Source of the DNA: Streptomyces sp. ISL-36
Lineage (GTDB): Bacteria; Actinomycetota; Actinomycetes; Streptomycetales; Streptomycetaceae
NCBI RefSeq assembly: GCF_018614205.1
Contig: NZ_JAGGOS010000086.1
Coordinates: 1-64,000 of the forward strand
Direction: 5' to 3'
DNA: 64,000 nucleotides
Below, one piece after another: positions 1 through 7,890 of this stretch. The notes under the pieces are model-generated. The model was not told the DNA's origin. It saw only the letters and a list, made by a program, of their open reading frames with translations, and made no database searches. Position 1 is the first letter of the stretch; each line of letters starts with the position of its first letter. The position numbers were made by a program, and so were the translations under genes.

Positions 1-110
1 GCCGGGGGTCAGGGGCCGGGGGTCAGGGGGTCAGGGGGGCCGGGGACAGAGGACCGCGGGAGCCGGGGGGCCGGGGGCAGGGGCCGGGGTCAGGGGCTGT
101 ACGCGAGGGG
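1..110. repeat. G-rich degenerate tandem repeat
   Basis: The left edge is built from repeated runs of four to six G separated by TCA, CC or ACA, of the form GGGGGTCAGGGGCCGG. It runs into the 3' end of the ROK gene on the minus strand. The G runs could form G-quadruplexes on the plus strand. No gene is seen here, and the repeat may continue beyond the left edge. Confidence 0.6.
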
Positions 111-1382
111 GTCCGCCAAGACCTCGCGGATGACGACGGCCGCCGCTCCGCGTGCCGCGTCCGCCGACGTGGACGCGGGGCGCAGTCGGCCGGCGGTGGG
201 GTGCCAGAGGCCGGAGACGACGCGGCGGGCCAGTTCGGCGTCGACCGCGGGCCCGAGACGGGGCATCAGGCGAGGGTAGATCCCGCCCAGGACGACCACC
301 TCGGGATCGAGCAGGTTCACCGCGCCGGAGAGCGCGACTCCCAGCTTGCGCCCCGCCTCTTCGACGGCCGCCACCGCCCGCGCCTCACCGGCGTCGGCGC
401 GGCGCGCCAGCTCCTCCACTCCGGAGATCCCGCCGGCCGTCGCCGCCGCCCCACCGCGCCCGGGCCGCTTCCCGTCCTCGAGCCCCGCCGCCCGCAGAAG
501 CGCCGACTGGCCCGCGTACTGCTCCAGACAGCCGTGTGATCCGCAGCGACACAGGGGCCCGTTCTCGTCGACGGCCATGTGGCCGATCTCGCCCGCGAAA
601 CCGTGTGCACCGCGCAGGAGTTCGTCGTTCACGACGATCGCGCCGCCGACGCCGATCTCGCCCGTGAGGTGGAGGAAGCTCCGCACCTCGCCCAGTGCGC
701 CGAACCACAGCTCCGCCAGCGCCGCCACGTTCGCCTCGTTGTCGGACGCGACCGGCAGGCCCGGCTGCCCCGCTCCTCCGGGCTCCGGCCACGAGACGCC
801 CAGCGCCGAGGCGAACAGCCGGTCGGCGTCGACCTTGTTCCAGCCCAGGTTGGGGGCCTGGTGGACGGTCCCGGCGGAGACCAGGCCGGGCAGGGCGAGC
901 CGTACGCCCACCGGGTGCAGATCCCGTTCCGCCGCGCTCCCGAGGACACCCGCCGCGACCCGGGCGGCCCGTTCCAGAACCTCCGCGGCCCCGGCCGTAC
1001 GGTTGTCGAGCGGTTCGGTGACGCGGACGCGGTCCGCGCCCGCCAGATCGACGACGCACACGGACACGTAGTCGACGTTGATCTCGACCCCGAGGCCGGC
1101 CGGGCCCGTGTCGGCGGCCTTGAGCACCGTTCCCGGCCGCCCCGCCTGCCCGCTGAAGGTCTTGCCCGACTCGACCAGGAAACCGTGCTCCAGAAGCTGT
1201 TCGACGAGCGAGGAGACGGCGGCGCGGGTCAGACCGACGCGCGCCGCGACCGACGCCCGTGTCGTCTCGCCGGCCTCGTGGACCGTCCGCAGGACGAGGC
1301 TGAGGTTGTGCCGGCGCACACTCGCCTTGTCGGCCTTGGGTTCCCCGGGGTGCGCTCCCCCGGTCCGCGGAGTCTTCTTCAT
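90..1382 (-). CDS. ROK family transcriptional regulator
   Basis: A 430-residue protein with an N-terminal winged helix-turn-helix (about residues 25-85) followed by a ROK sugar-kinase-like fold. The ROK zinc motif is clear: C278, C280 and C285 in the pattern CRCGSHGCLEQ, with the preceding GEIGHM. NagC/Xyl-type ROK repressors bind a sugar or sugar phosphate and control carbohydrate genes. Length and domain order fit a full-length member. The start lies after an unstructured basic N terminus and could be somewhat internal. No sugar genes are adjacent inside the window, so the ligand cannot be inferred. It is divergent from the HxlR gene. Confidence 0.9.
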   Translation of the reverse strand: MKKTPRTGGAHPGEPKADKASVRRHNLSLVLRTVHEAGETTRASVAARVGLTRAAVSSLVEQLLEHGFLVESGKTFSGQAGRPGTVLKAADTGPAGLGVEINVDYVSVCVVDLAGADRVRVTEPLDNRTAGAAEVLERAARVAAGVLGSAAERDLHPVGVRLALPGLVSAGTVHQAPNLGWNKVDADRLFASALGVSWPEPGGAGQPGLPVASDNEANVAALAELWFGALGEVRSFLHLTGEIGVGGAIVVNDELLRGAHGFAGEIGHMAVDENGPLCRCGSHGCLEQYAGQSALLRAAGLEDGKRPGRGGAAATAGGISGVEELARRADAGEARAVAAVEEAGRKLGVALSGAVNLLDPEVVVLGGIYPRLMPRLGPAVDAELARRVVSGLWHPTAGRLRPASTSADAARGAAAVVIREVLADPLAYSP

Positions 1383-1441
1383 CGTGCGCCGAGCCTAATC
1401 CCCCCTTCTCGCTTCTCACCCCGCCCTCACCCCGCTCCCCT

Positions 1442-1506
1442 CACGGCTCTCCTCCATGGCTCTCCCCCATGGCTCTCCCCCATGGCTCTCTTCCACGGCT
1501 TGCCTT
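1442..1506. repeat. 13-bp tandem repeat
   Basis: About four to five copies of a 13-bp unit, CATGGCTCTCCCC. The two central copies (1455-1467 and 1468-1480) are identical and the outer ones are degenerate. It lies in the divergent ROK/HxlR promoter region. Copy number is likely to vary between strains. Confidence 0.8.
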
Positions 1507-1540
1507 CGGGGACAGGGGGGTTCTGACCACACCTCAAAAC

Positions 1541-1557
1541 AGTTCAACCACCGAACT
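1541..1557. promoter_or_regulatory. Candidate HxlR operator
   Basis: Inverted repeat AGTTC-N7-GAACT, 21 bp upstream of the HxlR start in the one AT-richer part of this intergenic region. HxlR regulators are commonly autoregulated from such dyads. The assignment rests on position only. Confidence 0.4.
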
Positions 1558-1578
1558 CTTTACGCTATCGTCAGCGCC

Positions 1579-2142
1579 ATGCCCCTTCCGCGCGACTACA
1601 GCGGTCAGACCTGCGCCCTCGCCCGCTCGATGGAGGTCATCGGCGAGCGCTGGACGCTGCTGATCGTGCGGGACGCCTTCTACGGCGTGCGCCGTTTCGG
1701 CGAGTTCGCCGCCCATCTCCGCCTCCCCCGGGCGGTCCTCGCCGACCGCCTCACCACCCTCATCGACGCCGGTGTCCTGGAGCGCCTGCCGGACACCGGG
1801 CGGCGCGAGGTCTACGGCCTGACCCCCAAGGGCATCGCGCTCTGGCCCGCCGTCCGCGCACTCACCACCTGGGGCGATGCGTTCCACGGGGTCGCAGGCG
1901 GGCCGCGCCGCGTCTTCCGCCACGCCACCGACGACGCCCCGATCGGCGACGACGGCCGCTGCACCGACTGCGGGAGACCGGTCGAGGTCGGCGACATCCT
2001 GGTCACCCCCGGCCCGGGGCTCGCTCCCGCCGCCGAGGACGACGACCCGGTGACGCGGGCGCTCGCCCGCCCGCACCGGCTGCTCCGGCCCCTGCTCGAC
2101 CCCGCCCGCACACCCCGCCCCAAGAGAGGTTCGCACCCATGA
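1579..2142 (+). CDS. HxlR family winged-helix regulator
   Basis: A 187-residue HxlR protein. Residues about 12-100 carry the family pattern, with a Cys near the start, then VIGERWTLLIVRDAFYGVRRF and a wing ending in a YGLTPKG-like stretch. The C-terminal extension holds a CTDCG pair that may bind metal or respond to thiols. I chose the ATG at 1579 because translation upstream enters the 13-bp repeat. Its stop overlaps the next start (ATGA), so it is translationally coupled to the reductase gene. It probably controls this two-gene operon. Confidence 0.88.
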   Translation: MPLPRDYSGQTCALARSMEVIGERWTLLIVRDAFYGVRRFGEFAAHLRLPRAVLADRLTTLIDAGVLERLPDTGRREVYGLTPKGIALWPAVRALTTWGDAFHGVAGGPRRVFRHATDDAPIGDDGRCTDCGRPVEVGDILVTPGPGLAPAAEDDDPVTRALARPHRLLRPLLDPARTPRPKRGSHP

Positions 2143-3080
2143 AGATCCTGGTCGTCGGCGCCGGAGCCACCGGAGGGTACTTCGGTGCCCTGCTCGCCCG
2201 CTCGGGAGAGGACGTCACGTTCCTGGTCCGTCCCCGCCGCGCGGCCGTCCTGCGCGAGCGCGGTCTGCGCCTCACCGGCCGGGGAGAGGAATGGTCCCTG
2301 GAGCCCCGGCTGGTCACGGCCGACGCGCTGACCACGCCGTACGACCTCGTCCTCCTCTCGGTGAAGTCCACGGCGCTGGAGCAGGCGATCGAGGACATCG
2401 CCCCGGCCGTGGGCCCGGACACGGCGATCGTGCCGCTGCTCAACGGCCTCGCCCACCTGGACGCCCTGAACACCCGGTTCGGCGCCCCGCGGGTCCTCGG
2501 CGGGGTCGCCAAGGTGGTCACCACTCTCGACGACGAGGGTGACATCGTCCGTCTCGCACCGCTCGCCCATCTGACGATCGGCGAGCAGGACGGCTCGCCG
2601 TCTCCTCGCGTGGAGAAGATCCGGGACGTACTGGAGGGGGCGGGGATCGATGTCCTGGTGCCCGCCGACGTGATCACCGCTATGTGGCACAAGTGGGTCT
2701 TCATCACGACCTTCGGCGCGGTGACCAGCCTCATGCGTGGAACGGTCGGGGAGGTCAACGCCGTCCCGGGCGGAACGGACCTGGGCCCGGCGGTCCTGGC
2801 GGAGGCGGCGGCCGTCTCGGCCGCGGCAGGCCATCCCGTACCGGAGTCCGAACGGGAGGCGACGCTCGGCATCGTGACCGCGACCGGCTCCTCGATGGTC
2901 CCCTCCCTGTACCGCGATCTGACGGCCGGGCGGCCCACCGAGGTCGAGCACCTCTTCGGGGACCTGGTGGACCGTGCGCGCGCCCTGTCGGTGGCCACGC
3001 CCCTCCTCGACCTGGCCACCCTTCACCTGCGCGTCCACCAGCGGCGGGTCATGGCCGGCGCCGAGGCCGGCCGCGGCTAG
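2139..3080 (+). CDS. Ketopantoate reductase (ApbA/PanE) family protein
   Basis: A 313-residue NADPH-dependent reductase. The Rossmann motif GAGATGG is at residues 7-13, followed by the family's LLSVKS stretch (about residues 70-76), a central LNGL segment and an all-alpha C-terminal domain. The classical member reduces 2-dehydropantoate to pantoate in pantothenate and CoA synthesis. Many paralogues in this family act on other 2-oxo acids, so panE is not assigned. It overlaps the HxlR gene by four bases, which suggests regulated accessory metabolism rather than the housekeeping copy. Confidence 0.82.
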   Translation: MKILVVGAGATGGYFGALLARSGEDVTFLVRPRRAAVLRERGLRLTGRGEEWSLEPRLVTADALTTPYDLVLLSVKSTALEQAIEDIAPAVGPDTAIVPLLNGLAHLDALNTRFGAPRVLGGVAKVVTTLDDEGDIVRLAPLAHLTIGEQDGSPSPRVEKIRDVLEGAGIDVLVPADVITAMWHKWVFITTFGAVTSLMRGTVGEVNAVPGGTDLGPAVLAEAAAVSAAAGHPVPESEREATLGIVTATGSSMVPSLYRDLTAGRPTEVEHLFGDLVDRARALSVATPLLDLATLHLRVHQRRVMAGAEAGRG

Positions 3081-3653
3081 TCAGCCGCGCAGCCACCCTC
3101 TCAACATCCTGCTGACGGCCGGCATCGCCACGTACGTCATCAGCACGTTGAAGACGCAGGCGAGGACCGCGCTGCTGAGCACCAGGGGCAGCGCGGTCAG
3201 CCGGGGCACCAGGAAGTAGCTCCCGAGGAGGGAGATGGGGTAGATCGCCAGGGTCGCGCTGATCGCCATCTTCCACCGCGGGGGCGCCGGCTGCGTCGAG
3301 CCCGGTTCGGCGAACCAGGTCTCCATGCCGGTCAGTTCGCGCCGCGCGATCTCGGTGTGGTGATGCCCCTCGCAATCCGCGAACCATGCCGCCCGCTCCG
3401 GCGACTCCTGCCAGGCACGGCACGCCTCCGCGTCGCGGAAGCGATGGACCAGGAACCAGGGGGCGTCGCCCCCGGAGGAGCGGAAGAACCCGTAGCCGAG
3501 ATGGCCGGGGAATCCCGCAGCGCTGTCGAGAATGCCCTTCGCCCACCGCTCGAAGGCGGCTTCATGGCCGGGCTCCACCCGACGGGCTATCAGCAGGGTC
3601 ACCTCACCGGTGTCGGCGGGGACGGTGGCGTGCTCGAGGCTCACCGCAGTCAC
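3081..3653 (-). CDS. ABM-domain protein with two membrane helices
   Basis: 190 residues. Residues about 15-110 resemble the antibiotic biosynthesis monooxygenase (ABM) dimeric alpha/beta barrel, with a LIARRVEPGHEAAFERW start and the GYGFFRSS/HRFRD core. Residues about 128-180 form two hydrophobic helices. This ABM plus two-helix arrangement occurs in conserved actinobacterial proteins of unknown function. It is convergent with the reductase gene with essentially no gap: its stop abuts the reductase stop. It may be a cytosolic sensor or enzyme domain tethered to the membrane. Confidence 0.72.
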   Translation of the reverse strand: MTAVSLEHATVPADTGEVTLLIARRVEPGHEAAFERWAKGILDSAAGFPGHLGYGFFRSSGGDAPWFLVHRFRDAEACRAWQESPERAAWFADCEGHHHTEIARRELTGMETWFAEPGSTQPAPPRWKMAISATLAIYPISLLGSYFLVPRLTALPLVLSSAVLACVFNVLMTYVAMPAVSRMLRGWLRG

Positions 3654-3851
3654 TCGTTCTCCTCATGATCACGCCGCGCCCACGCCCACTCTACGCTGCG
3701 GCCCCGGCCGGACCGGCCGGCTGCGAACACGATCCGTGTCACCGCCGTCACGTCCGGGTCGGCACCGTACGCGGTGGATTGTCCGGCGGCAGACCGGGCA
3801 CGCGCTCTGCAGGGCCACCCGGACATGCCGAGAACGAGCAGGGAGATCCTC

Positions 3852-4268
3852 ATGACCACCGCACGCGACATCATGACGCCGGACGCCACGTGCGTCCGCT
3901 GGAACGAGACCGTCCTCGACGCCGCGAAGAAGATGACCGAGCTGGGCGTCGGAGCGCTGCCGATCTGCGGCCCGGACGAGAAGCTCAAGGGGATGCTCAC
4001 CGACCGCGACATCGTGGTGAAGGTGCTCGGCGAAGGCAAGGACCCGGCCACCTGTAAGGCCGGTGACCTCGCCCAGGACGAGATCATCACGGTCGGTGCG
4101 GACGAAGACGTCTCGCAGATCCTGCACACCATGAGCGAGCACAAGGTCCGTCGGCTGCCGGTCATCGACGGCCACGTCCTGGTCGGGATCGTCGCCCAGG
4201 CCGACGTGGCACGGGCGCTGCCCGACCCGCAGGTCGGCGATCTGCTCGAGTCGCTGTCCTCCAACTGA
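3852..4268 (+). CDS. CBS domain-pair protein
   Basis: 138 residues made almost entirely of two CBS motifs (about residues 5-62 and 72-130), which together form a Bateman module that binds adenosine nucleotides. It has the typical TARDIMTPDATCV start and a LPVIDG...GIVAQADVAR second motif. The ATG at 3852 is preceded by a GGGAG ribosome site; upstream in-frame codons lack one. Stand-alone CBS proteins are frequent in Streptomyces and are often linked to stress or energy status. A strong terminator follows. Confidence 0.88.
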   Translation: MTTARDIMTPDATCVRWNETVLDAAKKMTELGVGALPICGPDEKLKGMLTDRDIVVKVLGEGKDPATCKAGDLAQDEIITVGADEDVSQILHTMSEHKVRRLPVIDGHVLVGIVAQADVARALPDPQVGDLLESLSSN

Positions 4269-4340
4269 CGGACGGCTGCCCCGGCAAGGCCGCCTGGTAA
4301 GGGCCGGCCGGCGGGGCCCGGCCGGCGAGGGCCGTCGACG

Positions 4341-4375
4341 GGCCGGGCCTGCGGCGAAAGCCCGCAGGCCCGGCC
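4341..4375 (+). terminator. Rho-independent-type terminator after CBS gene
   Basis: A perfect 14-bp GC stem (4341-4354 with 4362-4375), a 7-nt CGAAAGC loop and a short T-containing tail, 73 bp after the CBS stop. It could also act on the opposite strand for the gene ending at 4511. Confidence 0.8.
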
Positions 4376-4376
4376 T

Positions 4377-4505
4377 TGTGTCGTGTACCGCGGCCGTGTA
4401 CCGCGGCCCTGGGCTGCGGTCTTGTACTGCGGTCCTGTACTACTGCGATCTTGTACTGCGGCCTGGTGCTGCGACCTGCACCACCGCGGCCTTGCGCTGC
4501 GGTCT
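4377..4505. repeat. Degenerate tandem repeat (CTTGTACTGCGGT-like)
   Basis: About nine imperfect copies of a 12-17 bp unit centred on TTGTACTGCGG fill the gap between the CBS terminator and the next gene. The unit is not a known palindrome. No coding potential is apparent. Confidence 0.7.
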
Positions 4506-4510
4506 TCCGC

Positions 4511-5692
4511 TCATGCTTCGTGCTTCCGGCGTTCCGCCTCAGGCGTGTACCGCAGCAGGACCGCCAGGCCGTCCGCCAGGTCCAGGTCTTCCCGGCGTAC
4601 GACAACCAGCTCGGCGTGCGTCCCCGCGGCCGCCCTGATCAAGGCGGCGCCCGCGGCCGGCTCCTCCCAGTAGTCGGCCACTCCGAACGCATTGAGGTCC
4701 TCACCCGAGAGAGCGAGATGAGTGGGGGCGGTTCCTGCCCACAGCGGCTGCGGGAGGCTCAGCGGTTCGTTGAGGATCAGGGTGCGGACCTGACCGCGCT
4801 GGAGCGCGGAGACCGTGGCCGCGAGACCTTCGACGCGCCCGGCGTCGCGGGCACGTCGGCCGAGGTAGGCGTCGACCTGGATCCGGTCGTGCTCGGACAG
4901 CCTGTCGGCGAACAAGGCACCGAGCTCCTCCTCCAACAGCGCGCGTCCCGGATCCGGTCGCCGTGGGTGAGCGTCCCTGAGCTTGACGACATGGCCGTGC
5001 AGGTGGCGCGGGGCCAGTCCGATCAGGCTGTTGACCGCCCAGGGGTCGCCGGAGAGCCCGATCACCTCGGGGCGTTCGGTGTGCACACCGTCGGTCAGTC
5101 GGGCCAGGAGCCGGCCGGCCTCCCTCCGCCAGTCCTCCACCGGTGTCCGATGGTGGGAGCGGCGCGCGGAGGCGACGCGACTCGTCGGCCATCTGCCGGG
5201 CTCGTACGTGACCTCCAGGACGTCCTCGGCGCCGCCCGGCTCCGTCCCGTGCGCCTGAGGACCATGGACGCGAGGACCGTGGACCCGGGGGCCGTGTGGC
5301 CGGGGAGCGTGCACCCGGTGGACGACGACGGCCGCATACGGGATGTCCGGTGCCCGCTGAAGGGCAAGGGGCAGCGCGTCGGGCAGCATGCCGTACCGGG
5401 CGCTGTCGCGGACGGGCGGCTCGGGCAGGCGCTCGGACAGGACGAGGCGCCCGTCGGTGGCGAAGATCGCCCGGCCGTGGCGCCCGGCCACCTCGCTGTC
5501 CGCGTCGATCGCCTCCTCGACGGCCTCGACGGTCGGCTCGTCGGCGTCGTGCGCGAGCAGACGCCGCTGCAGGCGGCGCCAGCGCAGCTCGACGGCCCGG
5601 GCGGGATCGCCGAGGTCCGTGGAGGTGTCCAGGTAGACGGAGGCGACGGGGCCCGGATGGTCGTAGAGCGGGGTGAGGAACTGCAGCTTCAC
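4511..5692 (-). CDS. Vms1/Ankzf1-like (Rv2629-type, baeRF) protein
   Basis: 393 residues, resembling the actinobacterial Rv2629/baeRF2 group related to eRF1 and Vms1 peptidyl-tRNA hydrolases. It has a SVYLDTSTD start, a central region with LIGLSGDPWAVNSL, and a C-terminal L7Ae-like part ending near VVVRREDLDL. The GTG start has an AGGA ribosome site. An insertion near residues 125-150 repeats the pentapeptide HGPRV several times, matching a tandem repeat in the DNA. Family membership suggests a role in stalled ribosomes or hibernation, but this is not proven. It lies downstream of a small proline-rich gene on the same strand. Confidence 0.65.
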   Translation of the reverse strand: MKLQFLTPLYDHPGPVASVYLDTSTDLGDPARAVELRWRRLQRRLLAHDADEPTVEAVEEAIDADSEVAGRHGRAIFATDGRLVLSERLPEPPVRDSARYGMLPDALPLALQRAPDIPYAAVVVHRVHAPRPHGPRVHGPRVHGPQAHGTEPGGAEDVLEVTYEPGRWPTSRVASARRSHHRTPVEDWRREAGRLLARLTDGVHTERPEVIGLSGDPWAVNSLIGLAPRHLHGHVVKLRDAHPRRPDPGRALLEEELGALFADRLSEHDRIQVDAYLGRRARDAGRVEGLAATVSALQRGQVRTLILNEPLSLPQPLWAGTAPTHLALSGEDLNAFGVADYWEEPAAGAALIRAAAGTHAELVVVRREDLDLADGLAVLLRYTPEAERRKHEA

Positions 5693-5728
5693 GGCGTCCT
5701 CCGGGAGAAGGAGTGACGGTCCGCCGTC

Positions 5729-5971
5729 TCACGTGACGGGTTCGGGGGCCGGTACGGGGCCGGGAAGGGGGCCGGGCTGCGGGCGGGGACCGGGCCGCGG
5801 GGCGGGGGGCGGCTGGGGATCGGGTTCGGGTTGCGGCGGCGCCGGCGGTACGGGATCGGGCCCGCCCGGCCCCGGTACCGGACCGGGCACCGGGCCCGGC
5901 TGCGGCCCGGGCCCCGGTCCGGGCGCCGGGGTGGGACTGGGTGGTACGGGATCGTTGGGAGGGGTGCCCAT
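5729..5971 (-). CDS. Small proline/glycine-rich hypothetical protein
   Basis: 80 residues, more than half Pro and Gly in PGPGP and PVPGP runs, with no hydrophobic helix. It ends 36 bp before the Vms1-like gene in the same direction, so the two may be co-transcribed. Low-complexity composition in GC-rich DNA can arise by chance, so coding status is uncertain. If real it would be an unfolded linker-like protein. Confidence 0.45.
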   Translation of the reverse strand: MGTPPNDPVPPSPTPAPGPGPGPQPGPVPGPVPGPGGPDPVPPAPPQPEPDPQPPPAPRPGPRPQPGPLPGPVPAPEPVT

Positions 5972-6080
5972 GGTCGCCTCGCCTCCTGGTGCGTCTCCGG
6001 CCGTGCGCCCTGCCGCGTCTCCTGCTCACAGACGCGCCGACTCGCAGAGGGCGGCTACCCCTGCGGCACCCCCTGACACA

Positions 6081-6107
6081 GGAAGCACGGGAAGCACGGG
6101 AAGCACG
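6081..6107. repeat. 9-bp tandem repeat
   Basis: Three exact copies of GGAAGCACG followed by a diverged copy. Confidence 0.85.
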
Positions 6108-6230
6108 GGAGACAGGGAAGGCATGGAGACAGGGAAGACACGCCGGCTCTGCGGCTGTCCTCACCGACGGAACCCACCGCTCCCCTCGGCCCGCTTACCT
6201 CGGCGCACCGCACGGAACCCCTCGCACAGA

Positions 6231-6307
6231 ACCGCGTGCACCGCACCGCGAACCGCGCGTACCGCACCGCGAACTGCGTGCACCGCACCGCGAACCGCGC
6301 ACCGCGC
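6231..6307. repeat. 21-bp tandem repeat
   Basis: Three full copies and one partial copy of a 21-bp unit (6231-6251, 6252-6272, 6273-6293, partial to 6307). The units differ at one to three positions and consist mostly of ACCGCG and CACCGCACCGCGA blocks. Confidence 0.85.
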
Positions 6308-6710
6308 CCCCACGACCACTCCCCGTCACTGCACGGCACCTGCCGAAAACCTGCACATTGTGCGGGCACCACGGACCGGCCTCCCCCGCCCCTCCCCGTT
6401 CCTCACGGCCGACCCTCGCCGATTGGTGGCGATTCACCCCTTAGGTTCCCGCCGCGTGACCGATGCCTCGTAAGTGTTACTCGGTCTTGCGGAGAAGCTG
6501 TCACCATCCGGTGAAATTAGCTGCAGGCCGGTCATCCGAGGGACACATTCGCCCGCGCAGGCGCGTCAACCGAATTAGCCGGGTCACCCGTTCGCATGCT
6601 TTGATCTTGCGCACTGCGGCGCCCAGAGAAACACCGGCCGATTTTCGGGCCCGACGGCCGTCGGACGCCGCAGGAATGGATTCCCCCCAAACACATGAAG
6701 GGTGCGCATC

Positions 6711-6962
6711 ATGCGTGACAACCTCGAGACCCGTGAGATCGCCGACGCCGAGCTGGACGCCGTTTCCGGCGGTCTCGTCACCGTCTCCGGCGGTCTCGCC
6801 GGCGCCGCGACCAGCGATGTCGCCAACGTCCTCGGCACCGTCGGCTCCCTCCAGACCGTCCAGGGCGTCGAGGGCCTCGCCACCGGCGTCCCCGGCCTGG
6901 CCTCGGGCATCACCGGTGTCTCGGTGAACGCCTCCGCCGTCACCGGTCTCGCCGGTCTCTGA
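6711..6962 (+). CDS. Double-glycine leader precursor peptide, cysteine-free
   Basis: 83 residues. The leader MRDNLETREIADAELDAVSGG ends in a classical double-glycine site (G20-G21) recognised by C39 peptidases. A second VSGG follows at residues 25-28. The remaining core is rich in Gly, Val, Ala, Leu, Ser and Thr, has no Cys, Lys or Arg, and carries only Asp36 and Glu54, so it is acidic and hydrophobic. ATG 6711 has an AAGGG ribosome site; a GTG nine bases upstream is less likely. Related Streptomyces peptides are sometimes labelled type A2 lantipeptide, but lanthionine needs cysteine, so that label does not fit. It is followed by a hairpin and three export genes. Confidence 0.82.
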   Translation: MRDNLETREIADAELDAVSGGLVTVSGGLAGAATSDVANVLGTVGSLQTVQGVEGLATGVPGLASGITGVSVNASAVTGLAGL

Positions 6963-6970
6963 GTGGAATT

Positions 6971-7013
6971 TGACCATGAACCCCGGGGCCTCCAGCTGCG
7001 GGGTTCATGGTCA
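6971..7013 (+). terminator. Hairpin between precursor and export genes
   Basis: A perfect 14-bp stem (6971-6984 with 7000-7013) and a 15-nt loop, starting 9 bp after the precursor stop. There is no long T tract. It probably terminates partially or stabilises the precursor mRNA, so that peptide is made in excess over the exporter. Confidence 0.75.
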
Positions 7014-7083
7014 CCCCCGCGCCCGGCCGCAGCGCATACGACGAATGCAGCGGATGCAACGAATGCAGCAGAAGGAATAGTCC

Positions 7084-7890
7084 GTGCAGTTCCGCCAAAA
7101 GGCACTTTCCAAGCTGCAATCCCCCGAAGAACTCGATGTGCCCGTGCGCTTCGCGCGACCACAGGGGCGCCTCGTCCTCGTCGTCACCGTCGTCGTCATG
7201 GCCGCCGCGACATTCTGGGCCTTCACGGGCACGGTGTCCTCCAAGCTGAGCACGCCCGGCGTCCTCACCCATGCTGAAGGCAGTTACCTGTTGCAGAGCC
7301 CTGTCGCCGGACAGGTGACCGGTGTCCTCGTCGAGGAGGGCCGGCAGGTGTCCGCCGGTGCGCCCCTCCTCACGGTCCGTACGGACCAGGGCGACCGCCC
7401 CGTGCGCGCGGTGGCGGGCGGCCGGGTGACCACTCTCTTCGCCCGGATGGGTTCGGTCGTCGCGACCGGCGCGGACGTGGCGACCATCGAGCGCGTGACG
7501 CATCCCGACGACCCGCTCGTAGCCATGTTGTACGTGCCGGGCAGCAGCGCGTCGACGGTCCCGGTCGGCGCCACGGTCGATCTGACCGTCCAGTCCGTCC
7601 CCAGGAACCAGTTCGGTGTGCTGCGGGGCCGCGTCAAGGCCGTGGGCCGCGCCCACCAGACGGAGGCGCAGATCGCCGGCTTCCTCGGCGACAGCGGGCT
7701 CGCCGCCCAGTTCTCCCGGCAGGGCAACCCCGTCGCGGTGCTCGTGACGCTGGAGCGCTCCTCCACCACCAGGTCCGGCTTCGCCTGGACCTCCGCCGAA
7801 GGGCCCCCGCAGCCCCTCGACTCCGGGACGCCGGTCACCGGCGCCGTCCATCTCTCCGCGGAACGTCCCATCGACTGGCTCCTCCCGTGA
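7084..7890 (+). CDS. NHLP-type bacteriocin secretion protein (HlyD-like)
   Basis: 268 residues. The N terminus FRQKALSKLQSPEELD is the hallmark of the NHLP secretion-protein family. One membrane helix follows (about residues 30-50), then biotinyl-lipoyl-like beta segments (VAGQVTGVLVEEGRQV, about 75-95, and VAGGRVTTLFARMGSVV) as in membrane-fusion proteins. It would join the two ABC proteins in the envelope to carry the cleaved peptide out. The GTG start has an AGAAGGAA ribosome site, and its stop overlaps the next start. Confidence 0.88.
   Translation: MQFRQKALSKLQSPEELDVPVRFARPQGRLVLVVTVVVMAAATFWAFTGTVSSKLSTPGVLTHAEGSYLLQSPVAGQVTGVLVEEGRQVSAGAPLLTVRTDQGDRPVRAVAGGRVTTLFARMGSVVATGADVATIERVTHPDDPLVAMLYVPGSSASTVPVGATVDLTVQSVPRNQFGVLRGRVKAVGRAHQTEAQIAGFLGDSGLAAQFSRQGNPVAVLVTLERSSTTRSGFAWTSAEGPPQPLDSGTPVTGAVHLSAERPIDWLLP

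Larger units (their letters stand above)
5972..6710. other. 740-bp intergenic region upstream of the peptide locus
   Basis: I see no convincing gene here. It holds two short tandem repeats (6081-6107 and 6231-6307) and then a less GC-rich stretch (about 6420-6700). The promoter of the export locus would lie in that stretch, but no consensus boxes can be assigned safely. Confidence 0.6.

Noticed and set aside
385..1419. Long open frame over the ROK gene in another minus-strand frame
   Set aside because: It is Arg/Gly/Pro-rich translation typical of shadow frames in very GC-rich genes; the ROK frame has clear motifs.
6711..6962. Reading the precursor as a lanthipeptide
   Set aside because: No cysteine is present in the core and no LanM/LanBC-like gene is in the locus, so lanthionine rings cannot form.
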